From the NCBI RefSeq assembly GCF_947499295.1, contig NZ_CANMNP010000012.1, positions 124,001 to 188,000 on the forward strand: a DNA stretch of 64,000 nt, given 5' to 3'. A program made the position numbers and the translations under genes. Below the pieces are notes generated by a model. That model saw only the letters and a list, made by a program, of their open reading frames with translations. It was not told where the DNA came from and searched no databases. The DNA comes from an uncultured Roseibium sp. Lineage in GTDB: Bacteria; Pseudomonadota; Alphaproteobacteria; Rhizobiales; Stappiaceae. Positions 57,245 to 64,000 of this stretch are shown piece after piece. The stretch's first letter is position 1; each line of letters starts with the position of its first letter.

Positions 57245-57768
57245 TCAAATACACGCTCGTCTGCAACGCCACCCATTCATTCGAAGGCTGGTTTCGCAAT
57301 TCGGATGACTTTGAAGCGCAATGTGGGCGAGGCCTGGTCACATGTCCGATTTGCGGATCGACAGAAGTCAGAAAAGGGTTGATGGCACCTGCGGTTTCGA
57401 CCGCACGCAAACGCGAAGCTTTTTCGACGCCCGTATCTCCAGGCGATGGCCAAGCCGAAGTCAATGAAGCGCCGTCGGCGCCGCCGATACCTGCGGACGC
57501 GGCCCCTGCAACGAGGACTTCCGCCCTTTTGCCGGCAGACCTTCAAAAGAAGGAAATTGTCGAGGCGTTGCGCGTCGTACGTGCCCAGATCATTGAAAAC
57601 TCTGAAAATGTCGGCTCGAATTTCGCCAAGGAAGCGCGCAAGATCCACTATGGCGAAGCCGAAGAGCGCAACATCTACGGCCAGACGACACCAAAGGATG
57701 CCGAGGCGCTGATGGAAGAGGGTATTGCCGTCGTTCCACTGCCCGACCTTCCGGACGACAAGAACTGA
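57241..57768 (+). CDS. DUF1178 family protein
   Basis: 175 residues from GTG 57241, overlapping the nitrilase stop by four bases. The N-terminal IKYTLVCNATHSFEGWFRNSDDFEAQCGRGLVTCPICGS carries the CPICGS zinc-type pair, followed by a variable linker and the conserved C-terminal NVGSNFAKEARKIHYGEAEERNIYGQ segment. Function unknown; it occurs mostly beside the nitrilase-like gene in alphaproteobacteria. Confidence 0.92.
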   Translation: MIKYTLVCNATHSFEGWFRNSDDFEAQCGRGLVTCPICGSTEVRKGLMAPAVSTARKREAFSTPVSPGDGQAEVNEAPSAPPIPADAAPATRTSALLPADLQKKEIVEALRVVRAQIIENSENVGSNFAKEARKIHYGEAEERNIYGQTTPKDAEALMEEGIAVVPLPDLPDDKN

Positions 57769-57844
57769 CGGCAATCCAACTATGGTCCTGCTGCGCGCAC
57801 CGGCTTCGGTTTCAAGACTGACCGACGCACGGCCCACCCGAATT

Positions 57845-58345
57845 CTAAGTCTTTGATGCGGTCTTGCGCTTAGCGAACGTCTTTGCCGGCTTGACCTCTT
57901 CAAGACTTTCTTCTGCTGCCTTGCTGAGTTCGTTGACGCTTTCCAATGCGGTCTCATTGAGCTCTTCTACGGCCGCGGCATTTTCAGAAAAGCTGTCTCG
58001 AAAGAGTGCGGCCTGTTTTTCAAAATGCTCTTGGTATTCGGTCGCCATCCTTGTGTAGAAAGATTGCAGAGTTGCCATGGATTCTTCCGGCATCGTGCAT
58101 TGGCTCAGTGACTTGGCGCACTCGAAATCCTCGTGCAGTCGATGGCTGACAAACTCCATGTGATCGTCAAATGCCTGTTCAGCATGGGTCAGGACCGTCT
58201 TACCCATTTTCTGGAAGCTGGCGACAGCCTTTGCCTCAATCCGGTCTTCACGCTCCGCGAAGGCCCAGTTCGAAAAGGTGGGCATTGGCCACTCGGGCAT
58301 GGTGAAGCCAAAATCGAAAGCACCTGCATTGCGCTTTGTTGCCAT
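57845..58345 (-). CDS. Phasin family protein
   Basis: 166 residues. A polar N-terminus precedes a long amphipathic helical stretch (about 35-150) with the pattern of the phasin_2 group (VLTHAEQAFDDHMEFVSHRL and FYTRMATEYQEHFEKQAALFRDSF), and a Lys/Ala-rich tail (PAKTFAKRKTASK) as often seen in phasins. Phasins coat polyhydroxyalkanoate granules. A perfect 22-bp palindrome with TATAAT lies upstream. Confidence 0.85.
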   Translation of the reverse strand: MATKRNAGAFDFGFTMPEWPMPTFSNWAFAEREDRIEAKAVASFQKMGKTVLTHAEQAFDDHMEFVSHRLHEDFECAKSLSQCTMPEESMATLQSFYTRMATEYQEHFEKQAALFRDSFSENAAAVEELNETALESVNELSKAAEESLEEVKPAKTFAKRKTASKT

Positions 58346-58462
58346 GAAACGTCCTCCGCTTTGGTGTTGGTAGGTTGCAGCTCTTTCAAGCCGTTCTGCT
58401 GACTGCCCATCGGCAGGTCTCGCGCAACGCGGCCGCTGCAGGCCCTGGGCTTCATTTCAGTT

Positions 58463-58489
58463 TGAATACACCAAGGTGTATTCATTATA
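58463..58489 (-). promoter_or_regulatory. Operator and -10 box of the phasin gene
   Basis: TGAATACACC (58463-58472), AA, GGTGTATTCA (58475-58484): a perfect 10+10 palindrome. On the minus strand a consensus TATAAT (58489-58484) abuts it, so a repressor bound here would block the promoter about 118 bases before the phasin start. No convincing -35 box. Confidence 0.7.
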
Positions 58490-58599
58490 CGCCAGCGTGC
58501 GGAGGTATCCTTGACCCGTATCAAAAGTGCATGCTGATTTTTCGATAAAGACATGGAGCCGGTTCAACCCGGGAATTTGCAGCGATGTAACAATGCGCG

Positions 58600-59298
58600 C
58601 TAAGGCAGATTCATAAATTTCTGGAGTGCAATTGTTACGGCTTCAGGCGTTTCAAGCGTGGTAAGGTGGCCTGATCCGGGTATCACTTCGAGTTCGCTCG
58701 TCGGAATGCGTTCATGAATTTCCCGGGAAAGCGCAGGTGGTGTCAGTCGATCTCCATCACCGACCATAACCAGAGTCGGGCAATCGATCTCGCCGAGCCT
58801 TTGTCGAGAGTCGATTCTGTGGAGGATCGCGGTCTGTTGACGAATAAAGGCGTCAGGTCCCGTGTCGTTGGCCATCTCAACTACGATGGATTTCAGGCCC
58901 ACATTTTCCTCGTTTTTCTCGTGTACGAACCCGGGAAAAAGCAGGTGCGGCACCTTTGCAAACCCGCGTTTGCGGGTCAGCTCTATGAGAAAAGATCGCC
59001 GTTCCGATTGTTCCGGTGTGTCAGCGCGGGATTTGGTGTCGAGCAAAGCCAGTTTGCTGACCCGACCGGGTGCTTCCCTCATGATTTCCATCGCAATGTA
59101 TCCGCCCATAGACAGGCCGATCAGCGAAAACCGTTCTGGAGCTTTTTCCAGGATTGCAGCAGCAATATCCGATATCCGGTCGTGCTGACGATGATCGGCA
59201 ACCATGATCGGACGATCTTTGAATGCAGCGATTTGCGGCGCGAACAGCGCCTCCGTGCACATGAGGCCTGGAACGAAGAGGAGCGGATCGCTCATCAT
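58600..59298 (-). CDS. Alpha/beta hydrolase
   Basis: 232 residues. Nucleophile elbow [14 protein letters not shown] (Ser), acid in [11 protein letters not shown] and His in [12 protein letters not shown]. It lacks the large lid of lipases. The start overlaps the ubiG stop by four bases, so the two genes are translationally coupled; a link to quinone metabolism is possible but not shown. Confidence 0.85.
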   Translation of the reverse strand: MMSDPLLFVPGLMCTEALFAPQIAAFKDRPIMVADHRQHDRISDIAAAILEKAPERFSLIGLSMGGYIAMEIMREAPGRVSKLALLDTKSRADTPEQSERRSFLIELTRKRGFAKVPHLLFPGFVHEKNEENVGLKSIVVEMANDTGPDAFIRQQTAILHRIDSRQRLGEIDCPTLVMVGDGDRLTPPALSREIHERIPTSELEVIPGSGHLTTLETPEAVTIALQKFMNLP

Positions 59299-60056
59299 GT
59301 GGTCTCAGGACGCTCTGCGAGCAGCATGTAGTTCACATCCATGTCGCGGGATTGCGCCCAGCTGTCGGTCAATGGGTTGTAGCTGACCCCGCTGCGGTCG
59401 ATGATATTGAGGCCAACTGCACCGAGCGGGGCTTCAATTTCAGACGGTTTCACCAACTTGTCGTAGGAGTGAGTGCCCTTCGGCAACCAGCGAAGCACGT
59501 ATTCGGCACCAAAAATGGCAAGTGCATAAGCCTTCATGGTCCGATTGATCGTTGCAACAAACATTAGCCCGCCTGGCCGGACCATGTTGCTGGTGGCCTC
59601 AAGGAAGAGTGGAACATCGGCGACGTGTTCTACGACTTCCATGTTGAGCACGACATCGAAGGTCTCACCTGCTGCTGCAAGTCCCTCAGCGGTTTCGGCT
59701 CGGTAATCGATGTTCAGCCCGGAACTTTGCATGTGCAGCCGGGCGATTTCGATGTTGGTCTGCGAAGGATCTGCGCCAACGACGTCAGCGCCCAGTCGTG
59801 CCATTGGCTCACTCAAGAGGCCTCCGCCACACCCGATATCAAGAAACCTCAACCCATTGAACGCGTCTGAAGCCTTGGGGTCCCTGCCGAAACGACGGCA
59901 GACTCCCTGTTTGATATAGGCAAGGCGAACCGGATTGAATTTGTGCAATGGCTTGAATTTTCCGGCTGGATCCCACCACTCCTGCGCCATGGCGGAGAAA
60001 CGTGCGACCTCTTCGCTGTCGATCGTCCCGGACGTCTGCTGCGCTTTGCTTGTCAT
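59295..60056 (-). CDS. ubiG: 3-Demethylubiquinol 3-O-methyltransferase UbiG
   Basis: 253 residues. N-terminal [33 protein letters not shown] is the UbiG hallmark; motif I is [19 protein letters not shown] (about 70-88), then [10 protein letters not shown] and the C-terminal insertion [15 protein letters not shown] with the family's membrane-associating segment. It carries out the two O-methylations of ubiquinone synthesis. Divergent from lysC, the standard alphaproteobacterial pair. Confidence 0.96.
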   Translation of the reverse strand: MTSKAQQTSGTIDSEEVARFSAMAQEWWDPAGKFKPLHKFNPVRLAYIKQGVCRRFGRDPKASDAFNGLRFLDIGCGGGLLSEPMARLGADVVGADPSQTNIEIARLHMQSSGLNIDYRAETAEGLAAAGETFDVVLNMEVVEHVADVPLFLEATSNMVRPGGLMFVATINRTMKAYALAIFGAEYVLRWLPKGTHSYDKLVKPSEIEAPLGAVGLNIIDRSGVSYNPLTDSWAQSRDMDVNYMLLAERPETT

Positions 60057-60359
60057 CGGTGTTCCTTTCGTGAACGGTGCAGTTGCTGCTTCCGCTCGTC
60101 AGACCGCTGTCGTTTCAAAGTCCATGCCTGTTTGTCAAGGTTATAGGGGGTTTGGGAAGTTGGGGAATGGTCGCAGGAGATCCTCTTTCAGTACGCACGC
60201 TTGAGCGTTTCTCATGACAGCTTCTGAAAATTGCAAGTCCAGGCAGCGAAAGCCTGGAGATGGGCGGTTGCAGCAAGGGAAAGCAGACTGTATGCATGTG
60301 CGCCGATCCATCCGGCGCAGCTGCGCCGACACGAAACGACAACAAGACTTACGAGTGGT
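60057..60359. promoter_or_regulatory. ubiG-lysC intergenic region with two leader hairpins
   Basis: 303 bases with no credible gene, holding the divergent promoters. Towards lysC are two perfect 7-bp hairpins: TCCAGGC (60238-60244)/GCCTGGA (60252-60258), and TGCGCCG (60299-60305)/CGGCGCA (60313-60319). The second right arm can also pair with CGCCG at 60324-60328, so two mutually exclusive folds exist. There is no T-run before lysC and no known riboswitch is recognised. Confidence 0.45.
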
Positions 60360-61610
60360 ATGGCCCGACTGGTATTGAAATTTGGCGGGACTTCGGTTGC
60401 CGATCTTGATCGCATCCGCAATGTGGCCCGTCATGTGAAGCGGGAAGTGGACGCTGGCCACCAGGTGGCGGTCGTGGTTTCGGCAATGGCCGGCCAGACC
60501 AACAAACTGGTTCAGTTCTGCCGGGAAGCGTCACCGCTTCACGACGCAAGAGAATATGATGCCGTTGTTGCGTCCGGTGAACAGGTTACCTCCGGTCTGC
60601 TTGCGATCGTGCTCCAGGACATGGGCGTCAACGCCCGCTCCTGGCAGGGATGGCAGGTGCCGATCAAAACTGATGAGAACCACGGCGCAGCCCGGATCCG
60701 CGAAATTGAAGCCGGTTTCCTGAGCGAGCGTCTGGACCAAGGGCAAGTTGCCGTCCTGGCAGGATTTCAAGGGATCTCCCCGGACAATCGCATTGCAACG
60801 CTCGGGCGCGGGGGGTCAGACACGAGCGCCGTGGCCATTGCTGCGGCCATCAAGGCAGACCGATGTGATATCTATACCGATGTCGATGGCGTCTATACCA
60901 CCGACCCTCGCATCGTCCCCAAAGCGCAGCGTCTCGGCCGGGTTTCGTTCGAGGAAATGCTGGAGATGGCGTCTCTTGGAGCAAAAGTTCTTCAGGTGCG
61001 TTCCGTTGAGATGGCCATGATCCATGGCGTGAGGACCTTTGTCCGCTCCAGTTTCGACGATCCGGAAGCATCCCAGGTCGGCGCTGACGGCCTTCCGATT
61101 GGTACTCTAATTTGCGACGAGGATGAACTCGTGGAACAGCAGGTTGTCACCGGCATTGCCTATGCCAAAGACGAAGCTCAAATTTCAATTCGCGACGTGG
61201 CTGACAAGCCGGGTGTCGCCCAGTCCGTGTTCGGCCCTCTGGCAGACGCGCACATCAATGTCGACATGATCGTCCAGAACATATCTCCTGACGGAAAGAC
61301 CACGGACATTACTTTCACGGTTCCGGAAGGTGATTTCGACCGTGCCAAGAAAGTGCTGGACGACAACCGTGACGAGATCGGTTTTCAGGCTCTTGAAGGG
61401 GCGACCGATGTGGTCAAGGTCTCTGTCATCGGCATTGGCATGCGCTCTCATGCCGGGATTGCTGCGCAGTGCTTTAGCGGTCTTGCGTCGAAGGGGATCA
61501 ACATTCGCGCCATCACGACATCGGAAATCAAAATCTCCGTCCTGATCGATTCCGCCTATGCAGAACTTGCGGTTCGGACTCTCCATTCGCTATACGGGTT
61601 GGACGGATAG
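60360..61610 (+). CDS. lysC: Aspartate kinase
   Basis: 416 residues from ATG 60360; the frame opens 43 codons earlier but VLKFGGTSV gives the usual N-terminus. The kinase domain has KFGGTSVAD (7-15), the central GRGGSDTSAVA (near 157-167) and the DVDGVYTTDPR (about 178-188) segments. Two C-terminal ACT domains (about 265-410) give feedback control by lysine and/or threonine. First step of the aspartate family (Lys, Thr, Met, diaminopimelate). Confidence 0.97.
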   Translation: MARLVLKFGGTSVADLDRIRNVARHVKREVDAGHQVAVVVSAMAGQTNKLVQFCREASPLHDAREYDAVVASGEQVTSGLLAIVLQDMGVNARSWQGWQVPIKTDENHGAARIREIEAGFLSERLDQGQVAVLAGFQGISPDNRIATLGRGGSDTSAVAIAAAIKADRCDIYTDVDGVYTTDPRIVPKAQRLGRVSFEEMLEMASLGAKVLQVRSVEMAMIHGVRTFVRSSFDDPEASQVGADGLPIGTLICDEDELVEQQVVTGIAYAKDEAQISIRDVADKPGVAQSVFGPLADAHINVDMIVQNISPDGKTTDITFTVPEGDFDRAKKVLDDNRDEIGFQALEGATDVVKVSVIGIGMRSHAGIAAQCFSGLASKGINIRAITTSEIKISVLIDSAYAELAVRTLHSLYGLDG

Positions 61611-61682
61611 CATTTTCTGCAAGAGATCACTGATCGGGATCCTTACGGGAACTTGCAAGAAGCGGGATCAATCGGGGGCGCA

Positions 61683-63950
61683 ATGCGCAGCAACCTAGCC
61701 GGACCGCGCCTGTTGCTCCGCCGGCTTCGCGAAGTCATGGCGGAGCCAATCACGGCGCAAGAGCGACTCGACAAGATCGTTGTGCTGATCGCGTCGAACG
61801 TGGTCGCCGAGGTCTGTTCCGTTTATATTCTGCGTGCCGATGGCGTTCTTGAACTCTATGCAACGGAAGGCTTGAACCGGGCCGCCGTCCACAATGCCTC
61901 ACTGCGCGTCGGGCAAGGGCTGGTCGGGCTGATCGCTGCCGAAGCACGTCCTCTCAATCTTCCGAACGCCAGCGCGCACCCGGGATTTGCGTACCTGCCC
62001 GAAACGGGTGAAGAAGCATATAATTCGTTTCTTGGTGTGCCAATTCTCCGAGCGGGCCGGACCCTTGGTGTACTCGTCGTACAGAATCAGTCGCACAGGA
62101 CATATCTGGAAGACGAGGTTGAGGCTCTTCAAACTACTGCCATGGTGATTGCCGAGATGGTTGCGGCAGGCGAATTGGAGGCGATCGCTCAAAAGGCCAC
62201 CGGGCTTGATTTGTCGCGGCCGATTACAGCCAATGGTGTCGGTCTTTCAGAAGGTGTCGGGCTTGGGCATGTGGTTCTGCATGAACCGCGTGTTGTCGTT
62301 ACCAACCTGATAGCGGAAGACACAGACAAGGAAAAAAGCCGGTTGGAAGCCGCCATCAATCGATTGCGGCTCTCTATCGATGACCTGTTGGCGAGCGGTG
62401 AAATCGCTGCAACGGGTGAGCATCGTGAGGTGCTCGAGGCCTACCGGATGTTTGCCTATGATCGCGGTTGGATCAGGAAGATCGAAGACGCGATCAAGAA
62501 CGGCCTGACAGCAGAAGCTGCCGTCGAAAAAGTGCAAAGTGACACCCGTGCGCGGATGTTGCGCCAGACGGATCCCTATCTACGCGAGCGGCTCCACGAT
62601 CTGGATGATCTTGCCCACCGCCTGATCCGAGAATTGATGGGGCGTGAACACGGTCCAGGCTTCGACGAGCTGCCGCAAGATGCCATCATTGTCGGACGAA
62701 ACATGGGTGCCGCGGAGTTGCTTGACTATGGCCGCGACCGCATCCGGGGCCTTGTGCTTGAAGAGGGCGGGCCGACCAGTCACGTGACCATCGTAGCGCG
62801 TGCCCTCGGTATTCCGATGGTCGGTCTGGTGGATGACATTGTCAGTCTGGCAGACGGCGGCGACGCAATCATTGTCGATGGTGATACTGGTGAAGTTCAC
62901 CTGCGGCCAGCTGCGGACCTGGAAAATGCTTACGCGGAAAAGGTGCGGTTCCGGGCACGCCGTCAGGCGCAGTACCGCAGGCTGAGAAACAAGCCGTCGG
63001 TTACGCGCGACGGTGTCGAGTTCTCATTGCAGATGAATGCCGGTCTTCTGGTCGATCTGCCGCATCTGGAAGAATCGGGCGCGGCAGGTGTCGGACTGTT
63101 TCGGACCGAGCTACAGTTCATGGTCGCTTCGTCGTTTCCGCGCATGCGTGAGCAGCAGCAGCAATATACGCAGATCCTGAATGCGGCCGACGGCAAGCCG
63201 GTGACTTTCCGATCGCTAGATATCGGCGGCGACAAGGTTCTTCCTTACCTGCGTTCGATCCAGGAAGAAAACCCGGCCATGGGTTGGCGTGCCCTCCGGC
63301 TTGGGCTGGATCGGCCAGGCTTGCTGCGAACACAGATCCGGGCGCTCCTGCACGCAGCCGCCGGCAGGGACCTGAAGCTGATGTTTCCGATGGTTGCGGT
63401 CGTTGATGAGTTCCTGGAGGCAAAGTCGCTTGTCGACAAGGAAGTGAAGCACTTGCGGCAGCATGGCCATGCAACGCCGGAAAACATCCGGTTGGGTGTT
63501 ATGGTTGAAGTGCCTTCACTTCTGTTCCAGCTCGAAGAACTGATGGATTGCGTGGACTTTGTCTCTGTGGGTTCAAACGACCTGTTTCAGTTCTTCTGTG
63601 CGGTCGACCGGGGCAATACCCGTGTCGCGGATCGTTTCGACACTTTGGGTGTCGGCTTCCTGCGCGCCTTGAAATCCATTGCGGACGCAGCACATAAGGC
63701 TCATGTCCCGGTGACACTGTGCGGTGAACTCGCAGGACGCCCACTTGAGGCCATGGCATTGCTCGCACTCGGCTTTAGAGACCTTTCGATGTCTCCAGCC
63801 TCGCTGGGTCCGGTCAAAGCGATGTTGCGAACCGTCGATGCGGGCCGCCTGTCTGCACGGCTGCTGCCCAGGTTGGAACCGGGCCACAATGACAGGAGCA
63901 TTCGGGACGTGCTGCAGCGCTTTGCTGCCGAAACCGATGTTGCTCTTTAG
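61683..63950 (+). CDS. ptsP: Nitrogen PTS enzyme I (PtsP, EI-Ntr)
   Basis: 755 residues from ATG 61683; an in-frame TTG lies ten codons upstream. N-terminal GAF domain (about 20-160), linker, then enzyme I: phosphohistidine region GGPTSHVTIVARALGIP (His about 366), the PEP-binding barrel with GLFRTELQFM, ALRLGLDRPGLLRTQ and LCGELAGRP (catalytic Cys). It autophosphorylates from PEP and passes phosphate to NPr (PtsO). Follows lysC in the standard order. Confidence 0.97.
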   Translation: MRSNLAGPRLLLRRLREVMAEPITAQERLDKIVVLIASNVVAEVCSVYILRADGVLELYATEGLNRAAVHNASLRVGQGLVGLIAAEARPLNLPNASAHPGFAYLPETGEEAYNSFLGVPILRAGRTLGVLVVQNQSHRTYLEDEVEALQTTAMVIAEMVAAGELEAIAQKATGLDLSRPITANGVGLSEGVGLGHVVLHEPRVVVTNLIAEDTDKEKSRLEAAINRLRLSIDDLLASGEIAATGEHREVLEAYRMFAYDRGWIRKIEDAIKNGLTAEAAVEKVQSDTRARMLRQTDPYLRERLHDLDDLAHRLIRELMGREHGPGFDELPQDAIIVGRNMGAAELLDYGRDRIRGLVLEEGGPTSHVTIVARALGIPMVGLVDDIVSLADGGDAIIVDGDTGEVHLRPAADLENAYAEKVRFRARRQAQYRRLRNKPSVTRDGVEFSLQMNAGLLVDLPHLEESGAAGVGLFRTELQFMVASSFPRMREQQQQYTQILNAADGKPVTFRSLDIGGDKVLPYLRSIQEENPAMGWRALRLGLDRPGLLRTQIRALLHAAAGRDLKLMFPMVAVVDEFLEAKSLVDKEVKHLRQHGHATPENIRLGVMVEVPSLLFQLEELMDCVDFVSVGSNDLFQFFCAVDRGNTRVADRFDTLGVGFLRALKSIADAAHKAHVPVTLCGELAGRPLEAMALLALGFRDLSMSPASLGPVKAMLRTVDAGRLSARLLPRLEPGHNDRSIRDVLQRFAAETDVAL

Positions 63951-64000
63951 CACGATCAGGCTTAACTCATTCCCGCATTGGGGTTTTAGGAGAATCAGCG
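63951..64000 (+). other. Right window edge with a ribosome-binding site
   Basis: AGGAGA at 63988-63993 is placed to start a gene just beyond the window. In related genomes ptsP is followed by prfA, so the next gene is probably prfA, though this is not visible here. Confidence 0.5.

Noticed and set aside
60231-60359. 43-codon N-terminal extension of aspartate kinase
   Set aside because: The kinase family begins at the KFGGTSV region and the extension contains the leader hairpins.

Overview
The window looks like core chromosome of an alphaproteobacterium of the Hyphomicrobiales (Rhizobiales) type, GC-rich and densely coded. Gene content and order, including ubiG-lysC-ptsP, secA-parvulin-argJ-mutT, tsaD-gpsA-YciI-EVE and hemC-hemD-mitofilin-HemY, fit a marine Stappiaceae-like genome such as Roseibium/Labrenzia. 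That placement is an inference from synteny and protein style; no database was searched. No phage, transposase, CRISPR array or rRNA was seen. One tRNA is present.

Layout. 1-5.5 kb (minus strand): the start of a membrane-anchored AlbA_2 (Schlafen-type) protein, an M20 amidohydrolase, then a housekeeping string (methyltransferase, EVE, YciI, gpsA) with two tandem Nudix paralogues between gpsA and tsaD. 5.6-12.5 kb: tsaD diverges from hemC-hemD, an alphaproteobacterial mitofilin/Mic60 homologue and a HemY-N/TPR protein, linking haem synthesis with inner-membrane shaping. 12.7-15.9 kb: tRNA-Thr(CGT), then an AT-richer accessory patch with an orphan periplasmic binding protein, a two-receiver CheY-like protein and a membrane protein of unknown function. 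15.9-25.4 kb: a leucine/isovalerate degradation operon led by a TetR regulator with a clear palindromic operator (tetR, liuB, alpha/beta hydrolase, ASCH-macro fusion, liuD, acyl-CoA synthetase, liuE, liuC). liuA is not in the window.

25.5-30.3 kb: PPK2, a Gfo/Idh/MocA oxidoreductase, a metallo-hydrolase diverging from a GlxA-type AraC regulator, and a methyltransferase. 30.3-31.2 kb: infC, read from an AUU start behind a structured leader. 31.2-39.4 kb: small membrane proteins, glycerate kinase with an SLC13 permease carrying an unusual tail, methylsuccinyl-CoA dehydrogenase (ethylmalonyl-CoA pathway), a YihY protein and a DMT exporter. 39.5-48 kb: a chemoreceptor, a ferredoxin-reductase-type flavoprotein, an alpha/beta hydrolase, a class III nucleotide cyclase, and a GT2-GtrA-GT39 lipid-linked sugar module. 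48-64 kb: secA, parvulin, argJ, mutT, a solo Flp pilin, a BioC-like methyltransferase, comF, grxC, nitrilase, DUF1178, phasin with a striking operator, alpha/beta hydrolase, ubiG, lysC and ptsP. The last bases carry a ribosome-binding site for the next gene, probably prfA.

The points most worth a second look are the ASCH-macro fusion translationally coupled to liuD, the phasin operator, the infC leader and AUU start, the SLC13 tail, and the binding protein/double-receiver patch beside the tRNA. I found no clear new defence system or mobile system.
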